The notes beneath the pieces were generated by a model that ran no database searches, was not told the DNA's origin, and was given only the letters and a program-made list of their open reading frames with translations. Position numbers and translations under genes: made by a program. Below, one piece after another: positions 45,401 through 57,400 of a stretch of 64,000 nt of DNA. Source of the DNA: Corallium rubrum (lineage: Eukaryota > Cnidaria > Anthozoa > Scleralcyonacea > Coralliidae); the NCBI GenBank assembly GCA_964035015.1, contig OZ036002.1, positions 13,758,199 to 13,822,198 of the forward strand, given 5' to 3'. The number at the start of each line of letters is the position of its first letter. Position 1 is the first letter of the stretch.

Positions 45401-48400
45401 GTACATTGAAATTCGGTCATTCTACGAACTCAAAATGAAATCTCGGAAAAATAATGCCGTCTTGGGTGTTTGTGGTACCCTGTGTTATCCGCTTTACTTT
45501 TTGATTTGTACAGTTTTATTAAAAAATTCCCAGGGGTTATAGCTTATTGTTCACTTTGAAAATGATTAGGTGATTGGATTTTAAGAAAATTCTAAACTTT
45601 TTGAATTGTAACCAGTCAAGGCTTTGTCCTACACTCCTACTACGCGACGGTCGGTTGTTGAAATTCCTATGCCCATGCATAGTTGTAACAAAGGGTCGCA
45701 CCGGGACGCCGGTTGCTGAAACTTAGGGAGGGAGGGGCATCCGCCCTTCATGCCTTTTGCTGGAAGCAAGGGGGACTGAAGTGCCCTTTAAATTTAACAA
45801 GACGCCTGCTCAGACGCCTGCTCAGGCGTTTACTCGGGCTACTGATCTGTGCAACCTGACAAACCTCGTTTGGAGTAAATGACATCATCATGCAGCCATA
45901 TAATTTGCGTATTTCAAAAACGTGAATATCTCTTGAACGAGGTGAGGTATTTACAAACCACAAACGCCGTTCATCCTCATTTTAAATGTACTTTATGATA
46001 AGATCAAAAAAAGACTGACGATTTTTCATTATAGTGCCACTTTGAAGTATGTTTCCAATAGCCGTTGCAGGTTTACAACCATCTGTGGGCACATCAAAAA
46101 TACGCAATACGAAACTGTAGGGAGCCACGTTAAAATATAACTAGTTCAGGTCGTCCAGGTGAACGGAAGACTGGATTATCTTGTGGCAAGCGCCTTTTTA
46201 TCGTTCCAGCGTCTTTTCCCAGCTATCCAATTCAGCTTGTGTTGATTGTGTATTGTGAACGTATTCATCTATGTTTTAACTGTCAGTTAATTGTTGTTTT
46301 TTAGAATGACAGCAGACCAAAATTTATGCAAGAACCTATCAATGAAGGGGACACTGTGATAAGTGATAGTGAGGATGTGAGGGCGGGAATGCAAGGAAAT
46401 GTTCGACTACTCATCTTCCATTCGTCTCTTGTCTTTCTAACACCAACTCATGCAAGTTCTTTTAACAACCAGGTAACTAGTTTAAAAAAACCCAATGAGT
46501 TTTGAAGAAAAGTCTATGACAAGTTTAGTGTCTGGCTTTGCGCCATTTATACATCACTTATTTGTTATTTTACTCCGTATAATACCAGTTTATTTTAAGT
46601 GGGTACCCCTGGAAGAGAAAGGGTGAAATTAATGTAATAAAAGTAGCGTGCTGCGTAGGCAGTGTAGAAACAACAATCGAAATATAGTAAGGTTAGATAT
46701 ACTGCCGAAATAGAGAACATAGGAGTCTAACGTTTCGAGCGAAGGCCCTTCGTCAGAGAGAAACGTGAGAGAAACGTTTCTCTCTGACGAAGGGTCCTAC
46801 GTTCTCTGTTTCGGCAGTATATCTAACCTTACTATATTTCCATTGAAATTAATGTAGTTTGTTTAATATAAACTAGAGTAGCCATCAAGCCTCGAAATTA
46901 GTGGTTATTTCCTCCAAAAAAATGCGAGTAAAATCGAATATAACACCATGCATTTCAGACGATACTTCATCGCACATAGCGGCAGTCCAACTCTTATTCT
47001 TTGTTCCTCTTTTTCTTGCCAAAGAAATAACATTTGTTTTTTAGAATTGTCATGTTGTTCAATAAGTAAACTAAGTTATACCAACTACACAAGTGCACGT
47101 TGCACTTAAACGTTAATAGGCAATAAGTGAAAAACAAATATGACCGGTAACAAATCTTCCGTGACCGGCAAATTTCATTCGTACCGGTCACAATGACCGG
47201 CAGATTTATTTCAAGGCTTGGTGGCCATCTTTTAATTCTGTAGATGATTGTTATTAGTGGTACTGACTTGCGCTTTTTAGCTAATTTTAGTTTGGTCTTC
47301 AAGAAGATTTGTAGTACATACAGTTTCTACTAGAGTACTGAACAAATTCTCATATGTTGACTGTAGGTGGAGATCTGCAAAAGGGTCATACTGATGTATC
47401 GAAATATTGTCCTGGAAACACCAATGCATCCAAAGACATGGTAAGCCATGCTACACAAAAAAACCATGTTTTTAATTGTTTAGATCTTTTGTGTACTTTG
47501 TATAACAACTCGTAATTTCTTATATATCTTTCTTATTTTCTTTACTACCAGGGAGCAGTTACTCGTTGTGCTCCTTACAATTGCTGGACACGTACTAAAA
47601 GACAAAGTCGTTGAACCGAAACTGTCTACATTTGCTGGGAAGCTTGCTCCAGTGTTACTGCAGGTATATGCCATTACTTCGAATATATTTAACAAACAAG
47701 AAATAAAAGACTCGACGCTTGCCATTAACCTATATTTACACATTTCCCTTTACTTTTACCTTCACTTTCACCTTTATCTTCACCTTTACTTTCACCTATT
47801 GTAGGTGACTACACTTCTACCTTTATCTTCTACCTCTCTTCACCTTTACCTTAATCATTTTCATTACCTACACTTTCACCCTCATCATCACCTTCCACTT
47901 TACCTTCACCATTACCATCATCTTCACCCTTATCTCTCACCTTTACTTTTGCCCTCCCTTTTACCTGAACGTCCACGTTTGCCTTCATCTTCACCTTTAT
48001 ACTTTTACTCTCACCTTTATCTTTACCTTCGCCATTACCTTAAGTTAACCATCACATTAACGTTCACCTTTACTTTTGCCTACACCTTCACCTTTACTTT
48101 TGCCTACACCATCACCTTTGCTTTCATCCTCACCTTCACTTTCCCATCCACTTCACTTTCACCCTCACCTTCACTTTGACATCCACCTTCACTTTTACCC
48201 TTACTTTCACTTTCACATCCACCTTCAATTTCACCCTTACCTTCACTTTCACATATACCTTCACTTTCACATATACCTTCACTTTCACCTCTACCTTCAC
48301 TTTCACATTCACCTTCACTTTCACCTTTACCTTCACTTTCACATACACCTTCACTTTCAACTTTACCTTCAATTTCACATACACCTTCACTTTCACCTTT

Positions 48401-51400
48401 ACCTTCAATTTCACATCCACCTTCAATTTCACCCTTACATTCACTTCCACATTCACCTTCACTTTCACATCTACCTTCACTTTCACATCCACCTTCAATT
48501 TCACCCTTACCATCACTTTCACATATACCTTCACTTTCACATATACCTTCACTTTCACCTTTACCTTCACTTTCACATTCACCTTCACTTTCACCCTTAC
48601 CTTCACTTTCACATTCACCTTCACTTTCACCTTTACCTTCACTTTCACATACACCTTCACTTTCACCTTTACCTTCACTTTCACCTTTACCTTCACTTTC
48701 ACCTTTACCTTCACTTTCACCTTTACCTTCACTTTCACATTCACCTTCACTTTCACCTTCATTTTCGCATGCACCTTCACTTTCACCTTTACCTTCAATT
48801 TCACATACACCTTCAATTTCACCCTTACCTTCACTTTCACATTCACCTTCACTGTCACCCTTACCTTCAATTTCACCTTTACCTTCACTTTCACATACAC
48901 CTTCAATTTCACCTTTACCTTCACTTTCACATTCACCTTCACTTTCACCTTCATTTTCGCATTCACCTTCACCTTCACTTTCACCTTTACCTTCAATTTC
49001 ACATACACCTTCAATTTCACCCTTACCTTCACTTTCACATTCACCTTCACTGTCACCCTTACCTTCACTTTTACCTTTACTTTCACCTTAATTTTCACCT
49101 TCTTTTTCTCACTCTCATTTTTACTCACCTTTACCTAAAGTTTTACCTATCTCTTTTACTGAACGTCTGTTACAATATATGAACAACTTAGTTGATATTA
49201 ATTTATAGACATTATTTGTTACCTGGATACGTGCCAATCTTAATGTGACAGTGAGCGTTGAATTGTGGGACAGATTTCTTGACGTTGTTTCTTCATTGAC
49301 CCACTGGAGTGAAGTTGTTTCAGAGTGGAAGGTAAGTTAGTATTCATTTTAGCATATATTTATTGCAGCAACGTGTCTGATTGATTCTCGTGCATACCAC
49401 ATTTCTCGATGGGGCACGGGGGAAAGCGCAGGAGAACATTTCTGTAAGAAAGAAGAAACACACTTGCCGAAAACAAAGCAAACAAAGTACCAACTGTTCC
49501 AGTGGCGCAACTAGGCATCTGGGGGCCCGTGGGATTGATTACTTCGGGGGCCCTTTCCGATTTAGTGACCGCATTTCTAGGGGAGTCGGGGGCATGCCTC
49601 CCCGGAAAATTTTTGAATCTACGGTCTCTGAAATGGCATTTCCTGCACTTTGAGGGCACTTTTGAGCAAAATCTAATCACTCACACTCCGATTCAAAATC
49701 TGTTAAAGTGGGCAGATTATTTGAATAGATTCATAATTGCATTCATTCCATTCCGCATAGCCTGCGCGCAGACATTGGGTAAAAAGTCAGTGCACATTGC
49801 ACATGCTAATAAGGGCACTTCTTGCCAAATTTTTTTGGGGTAAATACCCCCTACCCCCCGGGCGCGCCGCCCCTGCGCGTGAGTGTCAAAGCACCCCTCC
49901 CACCCCCCACCCCCCACCCACCCCAAGAGAAGATTTTCAGTGTAAGACTCAAGATTGTCAGACAAAGTGGCGGGCCCGGGAAATGCTCCCCCAAGAAATT
50001 TTTGATTTTCTAATGCTCTGAAACGCTGTTTCCTGCATTTTGAGGGCAGTTATAACCATCAGAAAGGGGGGTTCTATGGAACCTACGGATCTCGTCACAA
50101 AATGCTCGGGGCCCCTAATTAATTCCTTTTGGTCGGGGCCCGTGGGGTTTACCCACCCTTCCCAATAGGTAGTTGCGCCACTGCAACTGTCTGTGGCAAC
50201 ATTTAAAGATTAGTTCGCCGGCCAATGGCCAATACACGTGCGTGTGTAATGCACGTAGAATCTTAAACATATATTAAAGATAAAGATATTAAAGCAGAGG
50301 AAGAATCTTTATTACCATGAATGAGTTTGTTTGGGAATTAGAAACTAGGCGTTGCCACGGTTGACAATTATTCAATCAGATTAGCTTTAATCCAAAGCTC
50401 GCAATTTCAATGGATAATTGTCAACCTTAACAACGTAGTTCCGAATTGCCGTGGAGAAAAAATATCCTGAGGGAGTTACCCTTGGCGACGAAGACAATGT
50501 TGACACTAATGAAGAAATTGTGTTTCAGTAGTTAATTAGAGGTAAACTTGCATGTTTTTATTTTTATTTTTGCCTTTGCTACACTTACACAAAATACATG
50601 ACAAAATGCATTAGAATTGTGCAGGACCAACCCACAGCTGCAGAATTATTTTTTCAAATATGTTCTGACCCTTTCCCGGGCATAAGCCCACCCCTATTTT
50701 GGAGTGGAATCTTCCATTGTATGTGTGTGTGGGGGGGGGGGGGGGCTTTTCTCCTAGGTAATGCGGTAATAACTATTTTAGTTCACATGCAGTGAAGTAA
50801 CAGTTTTCAACAACTTAGACTTTTCCTTAAATGAAGGTGAATGAACCGCCAAAGTCGCATAAAATCCTTCAGCCCGGCTAACGATAAAACCCTTGTAAAA
50901 CGGAGTTTGCGATTACATAACAAAAGTTTCTGCCCGGGCCGAGATTTCAGCCCGGTTGACCGGGCTGAAAATTGTCATGTAATCGACAAGAAATTTCAGC
51001 CCGGGCTGAAAAATCAATCTTGAAAATACTTTTGCTTTTGTTTATTTCATCTTTATATGCAAATTTCATCTTTAAATGTCAAAAGTCGACATGATCAGCT
51101 TTTCAAATTGTTTAAAGAATCGGAATAGCCATTTTACGAGTCTTCATCATTTCAACCCGGGCTGAAATTCTTCATTACGTCATGAGAATATTTTAGCTCG
51201 GCTAACGAAAATATGATTTCAGCCTGGGCTGAAATTTCCCATGTAATCGCGAAACAATTTCAACCCGGTTAGCCGTGCTGAAATTTCAGCCTGGGCTGAA
51301 AATCTCCATGTAATCAGCCACTAAGAAATAAACTTTCCTGGTTTTGTTCCTCCGCGGTCAATCTGGCGGTTAGGCTAAGATTTGCATTAAATACCGGCTA

Positions 51401-54400
51401 CACAAACCTTGTTAACTTGGACCAACTAACAGGATTAAACCAGACCTAATCATCTTAATAGCCTATAAGTGTAGATCGCTTCCATGTAAACCTCGCTTAT
51501 TATAGTAATTTTATTGGGCATTGTGGTGTATTTTGCAGGCTAAAATGAAGAATTCAGCGGGCTAAAATATATTTTAGCCCACTGATTTAAGCCTATCAGT
51601 TTTAACAGTTCTAAATCACTATTGGTTTCGGAATTGTATACTTTTCTTGTCAATACTTTGAAGCAAGATTGTCTTGATGACATATGTTGCGTTTTTCTGC
51701 CAAGTTTACTAAATGCATGTATAAGTTATGAGTTATGTAAACATTTTTTGCAATGAAATACACGCCGGCGAGATATGGCGGTACTGTTCACGATACTGTT
51801 TACTGTACTGTCTTTGATTTTCTTCTAAATGCCCACTAAAATTATTATAATAGTAATACAGTTGATGTTCTTGGGCATAAATATGTTTTTGGTCCTTCTC
51901 AGAGCTAATTTCAACCTTCGCCTGCGGCTCGGGCTAAAATGAGCCTGAGCCGGGCCAAAAACATATTTATGCCCGCAAACATCAACTCTATATTGTTATA
52001 TTAACGGTCTTTATCTTTATTGTGTCTATTTTTTAGCAAACAATGGACACTCTTACTAGTGTTATTGCAAGAAGAGTGTACGGTCTAGACTTGAACGATT
52101 TGCCGCTTGACAGGCTTAGCGAACAGAAACACAAGAAGAGAAGACACCAGTTTGGCTCTAAGAGTAAACAGATTGATATTGACAAGTCAAAAGTACTACC
52201 ATCACCTACAGTTCAGGAGTCCAAACCAGAGGTGGTGTCATCATCGGCTGCTCCCTTTAATGCTGGTCCGTCGTCCGGGAAAGATGCCGAGCAAACCAAA
52301 AGTGAAGGACGGGCTTTGGCGACCGCGGAAAGTCAAGACAAGGGCACTTCAGGTAGTTAAAGTTCAAAACTTAAATAGTTAATGTTTAAAACTTAAAGTG
52401 CTTATGAAACAGAAATTAGGTTTGTCTTATTTGAAAAAACACTTAATATATAATAACAAAGTAACGTCTTTTGCAGTTTTTCGTTTCCTTGCTTCGTTTT
52501 TGAAGTATTTCAGTTTGTCTGATGTGTAAACGTCTCATGTTGTAACGGACACGCGCATAATGACTAAAGCCCTGTTTACACGGCCAAAATTTAAGCACGC
52601 TTACGTTAAGCGTGCTTAAAATGCGCCACCTTGGTGCGTTTACACGGTCATTTAATACTCCCTTGCTAAAATACGTACACCATTATTCAACATGGCGGAC
52701 GAACTATATTTTTTGGTTTTGGAAGCTTCGTATGGGTAGCGTGCGTCAAAGAACAACGCAAGACATCGGTACACGAGAAAGAATAATAGCTAAAAGAAAG
52801 AATGAAAGAAACAAAGGAGCAAAGAATAGCGAGATGGAAGCTTCTACAGCAGGGCAAAAAAATGCATTTTATCGTATTAATAACGACGTATTAATACGGC
52901 CAAGTTAAGCGCGATTAACTGATCGTGCTCAGTTTAATTCACCTCCTTGAGGTGGTGCAAACTAATCGCGATTAATTTACGCCGATCTGTTTACACGGAC
53001 ATTTTAAGCCCGCTTAAAGTCAGATGTGGCTCAGATCCCGCTTAAATTTTGGCCGTGTAAACAGGGCTTTATTGACAAACGAAGTCACTTGAAATTTTAC
53101 ATGTTTGATGTTGTGGAAGGAACACAATTGCATGCGTCCTTTGAATTAAGTTTGATAAAGGAAAGATATGCAACTTTCTCGATCCGATAACTCATTATGC
53201 ACGCATATGCACGTCCCAACATGTGACATTTACATATCAAACAAACTGAAATAATTTAAAAGCGAAGCAAGAAAACCCAAAACTGAAACAAAAAATGTTA
53301 CTTTGTCATTTTAAGAGTTCTTTCTAAAATAATTAATAACATAACAAGACAAACCATCAAATAAAATTCCCAACGCAACCAGGTTGTTTTTTTCAAGATA
53401 TTTCAATTTAATTCTTTGAACATTTTCATGGCGATAAAGTAATATAAATAAGTTTTGTGGAAACACCACGTAAAATATTTCTTTGCTAAGATTTCAGCCT
53501 GTTGACTCAGGCCTTCATCGGAGCAATGAAAACAAGTTGTTGGCTCACGTCATTTATAAACTAAGCAACTGATCAATTAAATCACGTAAGAATACAATGG
53601 CGTATCACGTTAATTTTATTAATTAGAAAACAAAATCAAGAATGTTCTCCGAATAGGGCACGCCACGTGCTATTCAATGGCTGTCCCTCCTGAGAAATAG
53701 TGTGATGTTTTGCAATCTCAATGGATTCTCTTGTTCTTCGCGTGAAGTATTGCTTGTTGCTGGCTAAGAGTGATGACTCTTCCCACTTATAACACGATGG
53801 TCACACTTCCGTGACATTACAGCATCACTCCTCACTGAAGTGTGTAACAACGTCGCCACTGAACCTGAACTGCAACCGCTCACTGGTGAGAGTATGGCAG
53901 CACGCTCAGCCAATACTGAAGATGGTGCTCGAGTTGACATTCGTGCAAGAGGTTTTTGGAATGGGTCACAGGATGCATTTTTTGATGTAAGGGTGTTCTA
54001 CCCGAACGCATCCTCCTACCGCTCCCAAAACCTGCAGTCTGTGTACAGAAGACACGAGCAAGCGAAGAAGCGAGAGTACGGAGAAAGAATCCGGAACGTC
54101 GAACGTGGTGTGTTCACACCCTTAGTATTATCAACGACAGGCGGCATGGGGAGAGAAGCGACGACATTTTACAAGTGTCTAGCGGACATGATCGCGAGAA
54201 AGAAACAGGAACATTACTCGTCCGTGTTAGGATGGCTGCGGTGCAGAATTTCCTTTGCCTCATTAAGATCTTCGATCATGTGCATTCGGGGCAGTCGATC
54301 CTCGTTTCACCGACCAGTATATGGGGAACCTATCATCACGCTGGCAACGACCGAGGCACGAATCCCTCGCGAATAACTTTGCGAATATTAGTTACAAGAA

Positions 54401-57400
54401 CAGATCATTATTTAAGTTGTTGCTAACATTTATAACTAGATTTAATTGTTCATTTTTCTTAAATTGTTAATTGTAATAAAATGGTCACACTTCCAAGCGT
54501 GTTTGGCAACAGCAGACTTTTCTTGTTGCGCTTTTATGCAACATGTCTTGTGTTCCTTCAGGCGAGTTGAGAGATTCCTTCCCGTTTCTCCGATGTATAC
54601 CAAGCCACACTCACAAGAAATGCGATACACTCCAGGCTTAGATAAGCTATCCACTTCATCTTTATGTGTGAAAAGTACCTTGAACAATTTGTGTTGACTA
54701 CTGTGAAATACCTTCCTTCATACCAGCACGATTTAGAATCCTCTCAATCTTGTGAGATGCTGGTCCGATATACGGAAGAGAAACTGAAGGTGGTTCTTGC
54801 TGGGGCTGTGTATTCGGCTCTGGATGTACCGAAGGAGTCATAGAAGCTTGAATCATCTTCTCAGGAAAACCGTTGTTAGTTAAAACCAACTTAAAGTGAT
54901 CTAATTTTTCCTGAAGATGTTCTTCGTCACAAATTGTTCGCGCTCGATGAACGAGAGTTTTGCACACAGATGATTTAATACTTGGATGATGGAATGAAGT
55001 GTAGTTAAGGTATCTGTCAGTGTGTGTTGGTTTTCGATACACAGTATGACTTAAAGTCCCATCTGATTTAACGGAAAGCCAAACGTCCAAGAATGGGATA
55101 GATTTGTCTTGATTTTGTAATTCCATAGTGAATTTGATTGAAAGAGATTCAATAGTGATTCCATAGTGATTTTAAGACTTCTAATAGATAAAACGCTCGC
55201 TACAAGAACGAATCTTTCTGCAGATCAGGTCTATGAACTGTTAACGCTGTGCCTAAATTCAACTTGTTTTCAATGGCGGAACAGAATTTTCGAACAAAGT
55301 ACTGGAGCAGCAATGGGTTCCCCTTTGTCTCCAATCATGGCTAACCTATACATGGAGGAATTTGACAAGAAGGCTCTTGCAACTGCCCCGTTAAAACCAG
55401 GTATGTGGAAACGTTATGTTGATGATACGCTAAGTACCTGGTCACACGGTTTGAATACTTTGTTTAATTTTCTTGACCACCTTAACAGCATACATCCTTC
55501 AATCAAATTCACTATGGAATTACAAAATCAAGACAATCTATCCCATTCTTGGACGTTTGGCTTTCCGTTAAATCAGATGGGACTTTAAGTCATACTGTGT
55601 ATCGAAAACCAACACACACTGACAGATACCTTAACTACACTTCATTCCATCATCCAAGTATTAAATCATCTGTGTGCAAAACTCTCGTTCATCGAGCGCG
55701 AACAATTTGTGACGAAAAACATCTTCAGGAAGAATTAGATCACCTTAAGTTGGTTTTAACTAACAACGGTTTTCCTGAGATGATTCAAGCTTCTATGACT
55801 CCTTCGGTACATCCAGAGCCGAATACACAGCCCCAGCAAGAACCACCTTCAGTTTCTCTTCCGTATATCGGACCAGCATCTCACAAGATTGAGAGGATTC
55901 TAAATCGTGCTGGTATGAAGGAAGGTATTTCACAGTAGTCAACACAAATTGTTCAAGGTACTTTTCACACATAAAGATGAAGTGGATAGCTTATCTAAGC
56001 CTGGAGTGTATCACATTCCTTGTGAGTGTGGCTTGGTATACATCGGAGAAACGGGAAGGAATCTCTCAACTCGCCTGAAGGAACACAAGACATGTTGCAT
56101 AAAAGCTCAACAAGAAAAGTCTGCTGTTGCCAAACACGCTTGGAAGTATGACCATCGTGTTAAGTGGGAAGAGTCATCACTCTTAGCCAGCAACAAGCAA
56201 GTACTTCACGCGAAGAACAAGAGAATCCATTGAGATTGCAAAACATCACACTATTTCTCAGGAGGGACAGTCATTGAATAGCACGTGGCGTGCCCTATTC
56301 GGAGAACATTCTTGATTTTGTTTTCTAATTAATAAAATTAACGTGATACGCCATTGTATTCTTACGTGATTTAATTGATCAATTGCTTAGTTTATAAATG
56401 ACGTGAGCCAACAACTTGTTGTCATTGCTCTGATGAAGGCCTGAGTCAACAGGCCGAAAGCTTAGCAAAGAAATATTTTACGTGGTGTTTCCAGAAAACT
56501 TATTTATATTATATTTCAATTTGTTTAATATGTAAATGACGTCAGGAGCAGGGTACAGTATTTTCACACGCAGCAAAATCAGTTATATCTCTAAATTTGT
56601 CCAACGAAATCGCTGGAAACTGTGCACATAAACCGCCTTGTAACACTGAACATTTTATAAGTGATTTTGCTTCGTATAAAAATACTGCTCCTGACGTCAG
56701 AGCCTATCTCATTTACATATTAAACAAATTGAAATATCTTGCAAACGAAGAAAGACACGAAAAAGTTGTGAAAGATCTTCTATTGCAATTTCCCGAGTTC
56801 TTTCAAATTAAACAAACTTAATTTTTATTGCCAATACCCTTTAAAGGAGCAGTGTCACCATTTGCGCATCTTTTTTGCGCACATAGAAATAACTTCGGAA
56901 ATGTCGGAAATAGCTCTAAATCGGACAAGAAACCAAAGAAACGAATCAAATGATATTTACCTTCTACGATATTCCAATGTGAACAGATGGACTGCGAAGT
57001 CGCTATCGCTACATGAACCATATCCTGCTACGATTTTAGCATCTTTCCATGACTGAAATATAGTCAGTGATAAGTAAATACGTTAGTGCGGACTATTCCA
57101 GGCTTTCTGTGAACTATTTGATCCCTCGTATTTTTTCTTTCGGCCTGAATTATCCCATCTTCCATCGCCATCTTGGATCAACAAACTTGAAAACCTACAG
57201 GCTGTAGTTTTTCAAGTTGGCGCGTGATTTTTGCGTGGGCTTTGCGAGTGACACTGCTCCATTAATCATCTCTAATAATCCGATAGCGGGGGTATTTACG
57301 CAGTCTCTGAATGCCCTCTTATTTTTATCGTTTTTAGATTTGACAGAGGAACCCGAGCCATGTGATCGAACATTGACAGGCATAGACGCAGAGACGAGCT

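Larger units (their letters stand above)
53390..56510. mobile_element. Head-to-head pair of Penelope-like elements
   Basis: The minus-strand copy (53390-55140) and the plus-strand copy (55150-56510) are inverted partners. They share the RT connection, GIY-YIG domain and 3' tail. Partial inverted copies are a known habit of Penelope-like elements. The junction is near 55140-55165. The left arm is interrupted by another retroelement (53811-54480). Confidence 0.88.

Noticed and set aside
47805..49182. Long frames of F-T-F-T, H-F-H-L-Y and K-V-K-V
   Set aside because: Translations of a hexanucleotide array between two RALGAPA exons.
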